Shown here one piece after another: positions 18,723 to 28,995 of a stretch of 64,000 nucleotides of DNA. Numbering within the stretch: position 1 is the first letter of the stretch; every line of letters starts with the position of its first letter. The notes beneath the pieces were generated by a model. It saw only the letters and a list, made by a program, of their open reading frames with translations, made no database searches and was not told where the DNA came from. The translations under genes and the position numbers were made by a program. Source of the DNA: Rathayibacter tritici (GTDB taxonomy: Bacteria; Actinomycetota; Actinomycetes; Actinomycetales; Microbacteriaceae); NCBI RefSeq assembly GCF_002932875.1, contig NZ_PSWS01000048.1, positions 114,763-178,762 of the forward strand. The letters run 5' to 3'.

Positions 18723-20211
18723 GCAGTATCTGGTCGACCGCCTCGCCACCCTGGTGCGCACCCTGGCCCCCTCCGTGGAGCCTCTGGCTACCGTCGACGC
18801 GTTGACGGGTCAGCTCAGCGTCTTGCTGCCCGCACCGAGCGACCGCGAGGTCTGGTTGGTGCTCGCGGTGCTTCGCGGTACGCTCCCGCGCCGTGAGGAT
18901 GTCGTCGACGGCCGCCGTCGGGCCCGCCTGGACGGCACGGCCGCCCTGCTCGCCCACGCCGCGTCGACCATCGTCTCGAACCGTGTGTTCGCCCGCTTCC
19001 ACCACCCGGACGTCGAGGTGGTCGTCGGCGCGGTCGTGGTGGATGTCCACCACACAGCGCGCACAGGTCTGGCCACCGGGATCCAGCGCGTGGTGCGCCA
19101 GAGCCTGGTCCGCTGGACGCGGGACCACGAGATCCTGCTCGCAGGCTGGGACTCGTCCCACGAATCGCTCGTCGAGCTCACGTCGGAGCAGAGCCGCAAT
19201 GCGGTCTCGGGCGATGTGCCCGACGCCGCTGAGGACCGCTCCCGCGTGATCGTGCCCTGGCAGGGCACCTACCTCCTGCCCGAACTCGCCGTCGAGGACG
19301 AGCGGACCTCGCGCGTCTCGGCGCTCGCGGAGTTCAGCGGGAACCGCACGGGCACGATCGGCTTCGACTGCGTTCCGGTCACCACGGCCGAGACGGCGAG
19401 TACCGGCATCAGCGCCGCGTTCTCGCGGACGCTGGTCGCGGTGTCGCACATGGACCGCATCGCGACGATCTCGGAGGCCGCTGCGACGGAGTACTCCGGC
19501 TGGCGCCACATGCTCGGCAGCGTCGGGATGCAGGGGCCGGACATCCGTCCGATCCTGCTGCCCTCGCAGTCCGAGAGCGTGTCGGACGAGGAGCTGGCAA
19601 CCGCCGCGCGCTCACTGGTGACCGGGGAACTCCCGCTCATCGTCTGCGTGGGCAGCCACGAGCCGCGCAAGAACCACCTCGCCGTCCTGCAGGCTGCCGA
19701 GCTGCTCTGGCGGCGCGGACTGGAGTTCAGTCTGGTCTTCATCGGCGGCAACGCCTGGAGCAGCGCGGAGTTCGAGTACCGCCTCGAGGTGCTCGAGGGC
19801 TTCGGACGACCGGTCCGCTCGCTCTCGAAGATCACGGATGCGCTGCTCTGGAGCGCCTACCGACTGGCTCGGTGCACGGTGTTCCCCTCGATCAACGAGG
19901 GCTACGGGCTCCCGATCGTGGAATCGATCTCGGTCGGCACGCCGGTCGTGACCTCCGGCTTCGGCAGCATGCGCGAGGTGGCCTCGAGCGGCGGCGCGCT
20001 GTTCGTCGACCCGCACGACGACCACGACATCGCCGCGGCCCTCGAGCGCCTGCTGACCGACGACGAGCTGCACGCCCGCCTCAGCGCGGAGGCGCTGGCC
20101 ATCGACGGCGGCACCTGGGACGAGTACGCCGAGCGCATCTGGTCGTATCTGGTCGAGGGGGAGGGAGCCGACGAGGACGCCCGCCCCGAGCAGGCCGGAG
20201 TAACCGCCTGA
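18712..20211 (+). CDS. Family 4 glycosyltransferase, tandem paralogue
   Basis: 499 residues from a GTG at 18712 overlapping the previous gene by 11 bases. The layout matches the preceding enzyme: a helical N-terminal part, VVVDVHHTARTG with GIQRVVRQSLVRW, a donor domain opening with IVCVGSHEPRKNHLAVL, NEGYGLPIVES and a closing WDEYAERIW. The two probably arose by duplication and may form consecutive linkages of one repeat unit. A strong hairpin terminator follows 22 bases after the stop. Confidence 0.87.
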   Translation: MRSKQYLVDRLATLVRTLAPSVEPLATVDALTGQLSVLLPAPSDREVWLVLAVLRGTLPRREDVVDGRRRARLDGTAALLAHAASTIVSNRVFARFHHPDVEVVVGAVVVDVHHTARTGLATGIQRVVRQSLVRWTRDHEILLAGWDSSHESLVELTSEQSRNAVSGDVPDAAEDRSRVIVPWQGTYLLPELAVEDERTSRVSALAEFSGNRTGTIGFDCVPVTTAETASTGISAAFSRTLVAVSHMDRIATISEAAATEYSGWRHMLGSVGMQGPDIRPILLPSQSESVSDEELATAARSLVTGELPLIVCVGSHEPRKNHLAVLQAAELLWRRGLEFSLVFIGGNAWSSAEFEYRLEVLEGFGRPVRSLSKITDALLWSAYRLARCTVFPSINEGYGLPIVESISVGTPVVTSGFGSMREVASSGGALFVDPHDDHDIAAALERLLTDDELHARLSAEALAIDGGTWDEYAERIWSYLVEGEGADEDARPEQAGVTA

Positions 20212-20232
20212 GCGTCCTCGCCCGATCGCACG

Positions 20233-20267
20233 ACGAAGGCCCCCGCTCCACGAGCAGGGGCCTTCGT
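20233..20267. terminator. Hairpin terminator between convergent genes
   Basis: Arms 20233-20243 and 20257-20267 pair perfectly over 11 bases (ACGAAGGCCCC with GGGGCCTTCGT). After one C-A mismatch, GCTC (20245-20248) pairs with GAGC (20252-20255) around a CAC loop. The symmetry could stop transcription from both sides; no long T run is present. Confidence 0.85.
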
Positions 20268-20291
20268 TGTCAGCGCCGGTGCCGCCGGGAA

Positions 20292-21251
20292 TCAGTCGAT
20301 GCGGCGCGCCAGCTCGAGGTCGTTTCCGACCATCCGGGCGACGATCTCCTCGAAGCCGACGGTCGGCGTCCAGCCGAGCACCTCGTGGGCCCGGGAGGCG
20401 TCCCCGCGCATCTCGGGAGCGTCCACCGGGCGGGCGAAGCGCGGGTCGATCGTGACCCGCTGCTCCCAGTCGTCGATGCCGGCGGCAGTGAAGGCGGCAC
20501 GGACGAAGTCGCGTACCGAGTGCGCGACTCCGGTGGCCACGACGTAGTCGCCGGGCTCGTCGGCCCGGGAGGCGCGGACGAGCGCATCCACGTAGTCCGG
20601 GGCCCAGCCCCAATCGCGGCGTGCGTCGAGGTTGCCCAGCGAGAGCTCGGACTCCGTTCCCGCGGCGATTGCGGCGACGCCCGCGGTGATCTTGCGGGTC
20701 ACGAAGCTGAGCGGGCGACGGGGCGACTCGTGGTTGTAGAGGATCCCCGACGAGGCGTGCAGTCCGCGCCCCCGGTAGACCGCGACGAGGTGATGCGCGA
20801 ACGCCTTCGCCGCCCCGTACGGCGAGACGGGGCGCAGCGGTGTCCGCTCGGTCTGCGGGTTCTCGGTCGCGGCGCCGAAGATCTCGGAGGAGGAGGCCTG
20901 GACGAAGCGGACCTCGCGGCCGGCCGACTCCTGTAGCGCGAGCGAGGCCTCCAGGAGCGCGGCCACCGCAGTGCCGGTCACCTCGGCGGTGAGCACCGGC
21001 TCCTGCCAGGAGAGCGCAACGGAGGAGAGGCCCGCGAGGTGGAAGACCGTGTCCGGCTCCGCCTCCACGACGAGGCGGCCGAGGCCGACGGCGTCGCGGA
21101 GGTCGCCTTCGAAGCAACGGACGGCGGCGGGCAGAGCGGTATCGTCGGCCTCGCGCACGAGCGCGGAGACCTCCCAGCCGTCGACGAGCAGGCGCTCGAC
21201 GAGGTAGCCGCCGTCCTGTCCGCTCGCTCCGGTAACGAGAGCGGCAGGCAT
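20292..21251 (-). CDS. GDP-mannose 4,6-dehydratase-like SDR protein, divergent paralogue
   Basis: 319 residues, starting two bases after the gmd stop. It has the extended-SDR Rossmann motif (VTGASGQDGGYL), the catalytic SSSEIFG and SPYGAAKAF, and Gmd-specific stretches YNHESPRR, FVTRKI and LGNLDARRDWGWAPDYVDA. These place it in the Gmd family rather than among the GDP-4-keto-6-deoxymannose reductases. Against its neighbour it has diverged in the loops. It might dehydrate a second substrate, act as a reductase after Gmd, or form a mixed complex; sequence alone does not decide. Confidence 0.83.
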   Translation of the reverse strand: MPAALVTGASGQDGGYLVERLLVDGWEVSALVREADDTALPAAVRCFEGDLRDAVGLGRLVVEAEPDTVFHLAGLSSVALSWQEPVLTAEVTGTAVAALLEASLALQESAGREVRFVQASSSEIFGAATENPQTERTPLRPVSPYGAAKAFAHHLVAVYRGRGLHASSGILYNHESPRRPLSFVTRKITAGVAAIAAGTESELSLGNLDARRDWGWAPDYVDALVRASRADEPGDYVVATGVAHSVRDFVRAAFTAAGIDDWEQRVTIDPRFARPVDAPEMRGDASRAHEVLGWTPTVGFEEIVARMVGNDLELARRID

Positions 21252-21253
21252 GA

Positions 21254-22237
<984 letters not shown>

Positions 22238-22360
22238 GTGGTGGTCCAATTCGTCTGGGGTCGATGACAGCGGAACACATACTACCCGCGGGCACGGCCG
22301 AGCACCGGGAGCAGTGCGGCCCGCCGGTATCCTGGCCCCCGCCGGAACCGATTGGACGCC

Positions 22361-23461
22361 ATGCCGCACTCCCGCCCCGTCACGCTCGCCGTGCTCACCG
22401 TCGATCCGGGCGGGATGGGCGGCGGTGAGACCTACGCGCGCGCACTGACCCGCCTCCTGGCGCCGCGAGTGGGGGAGGACGGACCGGAAGTGCAGGTGCT
22501 CGTCCCCGAGAACGCGCGCGGCTTCAGCGAGGGCGTGCCCGAGGTCGTCGCCGACGGTGTGGTCAGCGGCGCGGGTCACCGACGGCGGGCCATAGGCATG
22601 CTCCAGGCGCTGCTGCGGACGTCGCGCCTGCGCCGCCTGATCGGCCCGGACGCCGTGCTCTACTTCCCCTTCACCGTGCCGCTGCCCTGGCCCTCGCGCC
22701 GCCAGGGTCACGTGCAGATGCTGTTCGACCTCCAGCACCGCGACCTCCCCGAACTCTTCCCCCGCATCGAGCGCGTCTTCCGCCGTCTCGCCTACGAGGC
22801 CACCGCCCGCCGTGCCGACGCGGTCATCACCATCAGCGCCTTCACGAAGGGGCGGATCGTCGAGCTGCTGGGCATCCCCGAGGAGCGGGTCCACGTGTCG
22901 CACCTCGGCGTGGACACCGAGCGCTTCGTCGCGAATCTGGGGACTCGGGAGGACTTTGTCCTCTACCCGGCGCGCGCCTGGCCGCACAAGAACCATGCCC
23001 GGCTCTTCGAGGCGGTGCGCCTGCTGCGCGAGGAGGGGCACCCGCTCCGGCTGGTGCTGACCGGAGGGGATCTGGACCGGCTCGGCGCGCTGCCGGACTT
23101 CGTCGAGTGGCGCGGCCACGTCACTCCCCAGGAGCTCGCCGATCTTTATCGACGCGCCGCAGTGCTGGCGTTCCCGAGTCTCTACGAGGGCTTCGGGCTG
23201 CCGCCGATCGAGGCGATGGCGTCGGGCTGCCCCGTCGCGGTCTCAGGCTCGGGGTCGCTGCCGGAGATCTGTGCAGACGCGGCGGTCTACGTCGACCCGC
23301 TCAAGCCTCGCTCGATCGCGGACGGGATCCTCGAGGCGATCGAGCGCACCACCGAGCTCGGGCCGCTCGGGGTCGAGCGGGCGCGGACGTTCAGCTGGGA
23401 GCGCTGCCGCGAGGAGCATCTCGCCGTCTTCCGCGCGGTCGCCGAGCGCCGCGCGCGCTGA
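22361..23461 (+). CDS. Family 4 glycosyltransferase, mannosyltransferase-like
   Basis: 366 residues from the ATG at 22361; a TATCCT -10-like box lies at 22328-22333. GT4 features: VDPGGMGGGETYARAL, the VHVSHLGVDTERF hinge, VLYPARAWPHKNHARLF opening the donor half, and YEGFGLPPIEAMASGCPVAV. The EEC-like tail (CREEHLAVF) is usual. It resembles mannosyl- and rhamnosyltransferases from O-antigen clusters. It is convergent with the ligase-like genes, 6 bases away. Confidence 0.87.
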   Translation: MPHSRPVTLAVLTVDPGGMGGGETYARALTRLLAPRVGEDGPEVQVLVPENARGFSEGVPEVVADGVVSGAGHRRRAIGMLQALLRTSRLRRLIGPDAVLYFPFTVPLPWPSRRQGHVQMLFDLQHRDLPELFPRIERVFRRLAYEATARRADAVITISAFTKGRIVELLGIPEERVHVSHLGVDTERFVANLGTREDFVLYPARAWPHKNHARLFEAVRLLREEGHPLRLVLTGGDLDRLGALPDFVEWRGHVTPQELADLYRRAAVLAFPSLYEGFGLPPIEAMASGCPVAVSGSGSLPEICADAAVYVDPLKPRSIADGILEAIERTTELGPLGVERARTFSWERCREEHLAVFRAVAERRAR

Positions 23462-23467
23462 GGCGGG

Positions 23468-24748
23468 TCAGCCCGGGGGGTGCAGGAGGCGGCGCCAGCT
23501 CAGCCCCTGCGCCGCCCGCATCGCGCAGAGCACCACGAGCAGCCAGCCCGCGTCGAGCAGGATCGAGCTCTCGGCCAGCGCGGTGACGATCAGGACGCTC
23601 AGCACCAGCACCGGCCAGACGTGCACGACCGCCTTGCGCTCGGAAGCGATCAGCCAGGAGCGCCAGAGTGCGAGGCCGATCAGCACGACGAAGAGCACGA
23701 CCCCCACCGCGCCGAGCTGCAGCGCCACGTCGAACAGCGCGTTCAGGCTCGACGAGTGCGGGCGGCCGGAGAGGTAGTCGATCGCGGTGAAGGGGTAGAG
23801 GTCGGGGCGCCAGTAGCCCACCCAGCCCCAGCCGATGATCGGCGTCAGATCCGTGAACCGCCAGACCTGCTGCCAGAGCCGCAACCGAAACTCGAACTCA
23901 CTGCCCGCGTTCAGCAGCTCGATCACCCGGTAGCGCAGGAGCCAGGCGGTCACAGCGGCGGCCGCGGCGACTCCGAGCACCGTGAACTGTCGCCGTCGCC
24001 GACGAGTGCCGTCGGCGCGGCGCACCCAGCGCAGGGCCAGGGCGACGACGGCGGCCACCGCGAGCACGCCCGCGCTCACGGCCGAGCGCGTGAAGAGCAG
24101 GGTCAGCGCGGCGAGGGTGATCGAGGCGATCGCCGGTCCGCGGGTGACCGAGCGGGTCGCCAGCTCGACCGAGAACGTTACGATCGCCAGGAGGCAGACC
24201 AGCCCGAGCTGGTTGCGCGTGCCGACCAGACCCTGGATCGGCCCGCCGACGGCGAGCAGCCCCTCGACGCCGACGAAGCGCAGTGGCCGGTCGATCAGCA
24301 CGCCCGAGAACACCTCCACGGCGACCGAGGCGATCAGCACCACCCGCAGCACGTCGCCGACGGAGCGGATGATCTGGATGATGTCGCGCGTGAGTCCGAT
24401 CGCGATCGCCAGAAACGCCAGAGCGAACTGGTAGACGACGCTCGAGACCGTCGCCCAGGTGTAGTCGCTCCACAGCACGCTGAGCGCGACCCAGCCCAGG
24501 AACACCAGGATGCTCGTGGGCAGCAGGCCCTCCCAGTCGAGCAGGCCGCGACGCAGGACGAGCACGACCGCGGCGAGGGCGGTCAGCGTGGCCACGGCGG
24601 CGAGGTAGCCGGGCCAGCCGATCAGGCCGCGGACCGCCGGAGCGCAGAGCACCGTGACGAGGGTGGTCTGCGCGAGGGCTGCGGCGAACTGCGGGGACGC
24701 CGTCGCGTCGGCGACGGAGGCGGGGAGGGAGGGGCGGCGCGGCCTCAT
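23468..24748 (-). CDS. O-antigen ligase/polymerase-like membrane protein
   Basis: 426 residues with about eleven transmembrane helices. The Wzy/WaaL-type region includes GTRNQLG in the middle, GWGWVGYW, and a periplasm-facing loop with PHSSSLNALFDVALQLGAVG, where the His marks the active loop of O-antigen ligases. It may join glycan chains to an acceptor, or polymerise repeat units, outside the membrane. It overlaps its upstream paralogue by 4 bases. Ligase against polymerase cannot be decided from the sequence. Confidence 0.84.
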   Translation of the reverse strand: MRPRRPSLPASVADATASPQFAAALAQTTLVTVLCAPAVRGLIGWPGYLAAVATLTALAAVVLVLRRGLLDWEGLLPTSILVFLGWVALSVLWSDYTWATVSSVVYQFALAFLAIAIGLTRDIIQIIRSVGDVLRVVLIASVAVEVFSGVLIDRPLRFVGVEGLLAVGGPIQGLVGTRNQLGLVCLLAIVTFSVELATRSVTRGPAIASITLAALTLLFTRSAVSAGVLAVAAVVALALRWVRRADGTRRRRRQFTVLGVAAAAAVTAWLLRYRVIELLNAGSEFEFRLRLWQQVWRFTDLTPIIGWGWVGYWRPDLYPFTAIDYLSGRPHSSSLNALFDVALQLGAVGVVLFVVLIGLALWRSWLIASERKAVVHVWPVLVLSVLIVTALAESSILLDAGWLLVVLCAMRAAQGLSWRRLLHPPG

Positions 24749-26094
24749 CGCCTCGGGGAGGCGTCGACGAGGGGCAGCGGAGTCGCGGTGAGGACCTCGG
24801 GCGACTCCGTCGCCGGCTGCTTGGTCTGCACGGCGAGCACGACCAGGAGCAGCCAGCCGCCCTCGATCAGGATCCGGCTCTCGAAGAGCGATTGCGCCAG
24901 CAGGGCGACGACGATCAGCAGCGGTGCGAGGCCGACGGCGGTGTAGGGGAGGATCGAGGTCGCATCCCGCCGGGGGCGGTCGACCGCCCGGAACCATGAG
25001 CGCCAGAGGGTCGAGACCGCGAGCGCCGCGAAGAGAACGAGTCCGACCACTCCGAGCTGGAGGGCGACGTCGAGCCAGGCGTCGTGCGCCTGCAGGTAGA
25101 GCACGCCGCGGCGCTCGGCGAGGGTGTCGAAGGGAGCGACCCACGGCGCCCAGTAGCTGACCCAGCCCCAGCCGAGGACCGGCCGCTGGAGGGCGAGTCC
25201 GATCACCGAGTCCCAGATGTCCAGGCGCCCCGTCGCATCCTCGCTCTTGCCGAGCAGGCCGAGGAGGGCGCCCCAGCCGGCCGCTGCTCCGGCGACCGCG
25301 GCTACCGCGAGGCCCGCTGCGCTCAGGTAGACGGGTCGGCGGCCGGACTCGCCCCTCCGGCGGGCCCACAGGGCGAACACGGCGGCGAGGACGACGGCGA
25401 CGAGGCAGAGCAGGACGGTGGCGGAGCGCGTGAGCAGGAGGGTCGCGGTGAACAGGGCGATCCACAGCGCTCCCCAGCGACGCCGGATCGAGCGGGCCGC
25501 CAGCTCGATCGCGATCACGATCAGGCCGAGCAGGGCGAGGAAGCCGAGGAGGTTGCGGTTGCCGACGATCCCCTGGACGGGCTCGCCGGTCAAGAGCGCG
25601 GCCTGCGACCAGTAGAAAGCGTCGGGGGTCGGTCCGTCGGCCGGCCGCTCGACGCCGACCGGCAGGACAGGCTGCCGCACCACGACCGCGATCACGAGCT
25701 CGAACAGCAGCGACACTCCGACGCAGAGGCGCAGGGCTCGGCCGAGCGCCGTCAGGAGCTCGTGGCTGCTCAGCGTGACAGCGAGGACCGCGCCGCCGAG
25801 GGTGGTCGCCAGCTGCGCTGCGACTCCGATCGCGCTCGCGCCCGGATAGGCCGACCAGAGCAGCGAGAGCACGGCGAGGCCGAGGAAGAGGACCAGCGAC
25901 TTCGGCGTGCGGGCCCAGCGCAGGCGCGGGCGTGCGCGGACCAGCACGGCGATCGAGGCGGCGAGGAGCACCGCAATGACCAGCCCCCAGCCCCACCAGC
26001 CGACGAGATTGCGCAGCGACTGACCCGCCAGCAGCACGGCGAGCACCGCCACCGCGAGCGCTCGGGGAGCGGCGGGCGCGGAGCGATGGATCAT
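24745..26094 (-). CDS. O-antigen ligase/polymerase-like membrane protein, tandem paralogue
   Basis: 449 residues with about eleven transmembrane helices. It shares the plan of the next gene: GNRNLLGFLALLGL mid-protein, GWGWVSYW, and the active-loop motif LQAHDAWLDVALQLGVVG. The conserved AHDAWL is closer to the usual H-N-x-x-L pattern than its partner's loop. The start ATG is preceded at 7 bases by a -10 box, so the two-gene operon is probably transcribed as a leaderless mRNA. Confidence 0.84.
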   Translation of the reverse strand: MIHRSAPAAPRALAVAVLAVLLAGQSLRNLVGWWGWGLVIAVLLAASIAVLVRARPRLRWARTPKSLVLFLGLAVLSLLWSAYPGASAIGVAAQLATTLGGAVLAVTLSSHELLTALGRALRLCVGVSLLFELVIAVVVRQPVLPVGVERPADGPTPDAFYWSQAALLTGEPVQGIVGNRNLLGFLALLGLIVIAIELAARSIRRRWGALWIALFTATLLLTRSATVLLCLVAVVLAAVFALWARRRGESGRRPVYLSAAGLAVAAVAGAAAGWGALLGLLGKSEDATGRLDIWDSVIGLALQRPVLGWGWVSYWAPWVAPFDTLAERRGVLYLQAHDAWLDVALQLGVVGLVLFAALAVSTLWRSWFRAVDRPRRDATSILPYTAVGLAPLLIVVALLAQSLFESRILIEGGWLLLVVLAVQTKQPATESPEVLTATPLPLVDASPRR

Positions 26095-26101
26095 GGCGAC
26101 C

Positions 26102-26107
26102 AGTCTA
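26102..26107 (-). promoter_or_regulatory. -10 element (TAGACT) of a probable leaderless promoter
   Basis: On the reverse strand TAGACT ends 7 bases before the ATG of the 449-residue ligase-like gene, without a ribosome-binding site between them. Confidence 0.55.
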
Positions 26108-26180
26108 GGGAGCGACCCCGGCGCGCCGGGCGCCTCCGTCTGCTGCCCGGCCGACGCCCGGGGTGCGGCCCCGCGAGGGA

Positions 26181-27368
26181 TCAGACGAAGGCGGCCGTTC
26201 CCGTGATCGAGCGGCCCACGATCAGTGTGTTCATCTCGCGAGTGCCCTCGTAGGAGTAGAGCGCCTCCGCGTCGGCGAAGAACCGCGCGACGCCGTAATC
26301 GAGCACGATGCCGTTACCGCCCATCACCTCGCGGCACCAGGCGACGGTCTCGCGCATCCTCGCCGTGGTGTACGCCTTGGCGAGAGCGGAGTGCTCATCG
26401 CGCTGCTCGCCGGCGTCGAGCATCTCGGACAGGCGGGTCGCCAGGGCGATGCTCGCGGTGATGTTGCCGATGCTCCTGACGAGCAGGTCCTGCACCAGCT
26501 GATGCCCGACCAGGGGCTTGCCGAACTGCACGCGCTCCTTCGCATAGCGCAGGGCCGCGTCGTAGGCGCCGATCGCGACTCCGATGGCCTGCCAGGCGAC
26601 CTCGGCGCGGGTGAGCCGCAGCACCTTCGCGGTGTCGCGGAACGAGTTCGCGCCCTGCAAGCGCAGCGACTCCGGGATCCGCACGCCCTCGAGCACAATG
26701 TCGGCGTTCTGGACGGTGCGCAGGCTCTGCTTGCGCGCGATGGCGGTGGCCCGGTAGCCCGGGGTGGAGGTGGGGACGAGGAAGCCCTTCACCTGGCCGT
26801 CCTGCACGTCCTTGGCCCAGATCACGGTGACGTCGCTGAAGGTCGCGTTGCCGATCCAGCGCTTCTCGCCGTCGAGGACCCAGCTGTCGCCGTCGCGCCG
26901 CGCGGTCGTGCGCAAACCCTGAGCGGAGTCGGAGCCGGAGTGCGGCTCGGTCAGCCCGAAGGCGCCGATCACCTCGCCCGAGGCGAGCTTCGGCAGCCAC
27001 TCGGCGCGCTGCTCCGGGGAGCCGGCGACGCCGATGGTGCCCATCACCAGGCCGTTCTGCACCCCGACGTAGGTCGCGATCCCGGCGTCGACCCGGCCCA
27101 GCTCAAGCGCCACCCAGCCGCGGAACACCGCCGAGTTCTCGATCGCGCGCGTCTCGGGCCAGGAGAGTCCGATGATGCCGGTGGCGTGGATACCGGGGAT
27201 GAGCTGCCGCGGGAACTCTGCGCGCTCCCAGTACTCATCGGCGATGGGCCGCACCTGCTCCTCGAGGAAGGACCGCACGCCGACCAGCAGCTCCTTCTCG
27301 GCGGCGGTGAGCGCCGCCTCGAACCCGTAGAAGTCGGCCCCCAGGGCCTCGAAGGTCGTGCTGTCCAT
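26181..27368 (-). CDS. Acyl-CoA dehydrogenase, glutaryl-CoA dehydrogenase-like
   Basis: 395 residues from the ATG at 27368, with GAGGAG about 8 bases upstream. FAD flavoenzyme that oxidises acyl-CoA to enoyl-CoA; the glutaryl-CoA subgroup also decarboxylates. Motifs: GLTEPHSGSDSAQ and EKRWIGNATFSDV in the middle domain, RVQFGKPLVGHQLVQ, then MGGNGIVLDYGVARFF and the catalytic base region LYSYEGTREMN. Length is normal. It is the only clear lipid or amino-acid catabolism gene among the sugar genes, so a role in the glycopolymer pathway is not implied. Confidence 0.9.
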   Translation of the reverse strand: MDSTTFEALGADFYGFEAALTAAEKELLVGVRSFLEEQVRPIADEYWERAEFPRQLIPGIHATGIIGLSWPETRAIENSAVFRGWVALELGRVDAGIATYVGVQNGLVMGTIGVAGSPEQRAEWLPKLASGEVIGAFGLTEPHSGSDSAQGLRTTARRDGDSWVLDGEKRWIGNATFSDVTVIWAKDVQDGQVKGFLVPTSTPGYRATAIARKQSLRTVQNADIVLEGVRIPESLRLQGANSFRDTAKVLRLTRAEVAWQAIGVAIGAYDAALRYAKERVQFGKPLVGHQLVQDLLVRSIGNITASIALATRLSEMLDAGEQRDEHSALAKAYTTARMRETVAWCREVMGGNGIVLDYGVARFFADAEALYSYEGTREMNTLIVGRSITGTAAFV

Positions 27369-27607
27369 GCTCTGTGCTCCTCGCTCGTCGGACGCGGCAC
27401 GGTGACCGCTCTAACGGCGACAGTGCTGCGGCTCTCAGAGTACGAAGGCATCCTGCGATCGCCGCGTCCTCTGGCGGAGAGCGCCAACAGGCGGCCCTGC
27501 TCCCGGGCCCGTGTTGTGGATCCTGCTAGCGTCGCAGCGGAGCGGCCCCCGCGGACCGGGGCGAGCGGCTCCGATCCCACATCCTTGGACGGAAGGCCAG
27601 CGCTCCC

Positions 27608-28825
27608 GTGTTCATCCCGATCGGCAACACGCCCCGCGACTACGCCTGGGGCTCGCTCACCGGCATCTCCGAGGCGCTCGGCACCGCACCCTCCGGCGGC
27701 CCCGAGGCCGAACTCTGGCTCGGGGCGCACTCGGGCTCACCCGCGCGCATCCTCGACCCCTCCTCCGTCGGCGCCGCGACGCTCGCCGAGTGGATCGCGC
27801 AGGAGCCCGCCGCGGCGCTGGCCGGGGTCGAGGGCTCGGTCGATCCGGTCTCGGGCGCCCCTCGCCTGCCATTCCTGCTCAAGATCCTCGCCGCGGGCGG
27901 ACCGCTCTCGCTCCAGGCGCACCCCTCGGCCGAGACGGCGCGGCGCCGCTTCGTCGAGGAGGAGGAGGCGGGGATCGCCCGCGATGCGGCCGAGCGCAAC
28001 TACAAGGACCCGTTCCACAAGCCCGAGCTGATCTACGCGCTCAGCGAGAGCTTCGACGCGCTCTGCGGGTTCCGCGAGCCGGCGCACGCCCGCGCCCTGC
28101 TCACCGAGCTGGCCGGACGCGCCGCGGGGGAGGAGGCGGCCGGGATCATCCGCTTCGCCGACACCCTCGACGGGGAGCCCGCTGCGGTGCTGCGCCGAGC
28201 GGTGTCCTGGCTGCTCGCCGACGGTGACCGAGCCGAGGTCGCGAGCCTGGTGGCGGCCGTCGTCGGAGCCTGCGCGGGCGATCACCGTCTCGAGACGACC
28301 ACGGTCAGGGAGCTCGCCGCGAGCTACCCCGGAGACCCCGGGATCGTGCTCTCGCTGCTGCTCAACCGCGTCCGCCTCGCCCGCGGCGAGGTGCTCTACC
28401 TGCCGGCCGGCAACATCCACGCCTACCTCGCGGGTACCGGTGTCGAGCTGATGGCGGCCTCCGACAACGTGCTGCGCGGCGGACTGACCCCCAAGCACAT
28501 CGACGTGCCCGAGTTGGTGAGCGTGCTCGAGTTCTCACCCCTGCCTGTGCCGTACCTGCCCGCGGAGCAGTCGGGGCCGGGCGTGCGCGTCTACCGGCCC
28601 GACGTCCCCGATTTCGTTCTCGCCGTTGTCCAGCCCGAGTCGGAGGAGCCCGCTCGTGTCGCCCTTCGCGGGCCGGCGATCGCGATCGCGACCGAGGGCT
28701 CGTTCTCGCTCGCGGGCGCCGAGGGGTCGGTGCGCGTCGAGCGCGGCGCCAGCGTGTTCGTGACCCCCTCGGAGGGCGACCTCGCGGTCACCGGGCGCGG
28801 CACGCTCTTCGTCGCGACGGTGTGA
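27608..28825 (+). CDS. manA: Mannose-6-phosphate isomerase, type I
   Basis: 405 residues from a GTG at 27608. ManA interconverts fructose-6-phosphate and mannose-6-phosphate, feeding GDP-mannose synthesis. Type I features are IGNTPRDYAWGS at the start, the zinc-ligand motif SLQAHPS, KPELIYALS, and the catalytic-site YLPAGNIHAYLAGTGVELMAASDN with its Arg-Gly-Gly-Leu-Thr-Pro-Lys-His follow-on. Supplies the mannose route used by Gmd and mannosyltransferases in this locus. The phosphomannomutase and GDP-mannose pyrophosphorylase genes are not in the window. Confidence 0.94.
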   Translation: MFIPIGNTPRDYAWGSLTGISEALGTAPSGGPEAELWLGAHSGSPARILDPSSVGAATLAEWIAQEPAAALAGVEGSVDPVSGAPRLPFLLKILAAGGPLSLQAHPSAETARRRFVEEEEAGIARDAAERNYKDPFHKPELIYALSESFDALCGFREPAHARALLTELAGRAAGEEAAGIIRFADTLDGEPAAVLRRAVSWLLADGDRAEVASLVAAVVGACAGDHRLETTTVRELAASYPGDPGIVLSLLLNRVRLARGEVLYLPAGNIHAYLAGTGVELMAASDNVLRGGLTPKHIDVPELVSVLEFSPLPVPYLPAEQSGPGVRVYRPDVPDFVLAVVQPESEEPARVALRGPAIAIATEGSFSLAGAEGSVRVERGASVFVTPSEGDLAVTGRGTLFVATV

Positions 28826-28995
28826 GCCCCGGGCCGCGCTTCGGGCGGCATCGGGGCGGCGCACCGAGAGAGGGCGCCGAGGGGCGGCACGACCTCCCGC
28901 AGCGGCGTCGTCCGGCGGATCGGTGCCGTCGATCCGCGCCGCTAGGGTGGCTTCCGGCGCGCGCAGTCGCGGGCCGAGCACCGAGGAGGATCGAC

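Noticed and set aside
26181-27368. Acyl-CoA dehydrogenase as part of the polysaccharide pathway
   Set aside because: It has all ordinary motifs of glutaryl-CoA dehydrogenase-like enzymes, its own promoter side, and no sugar-related feature; adjacency alone is not evidence.
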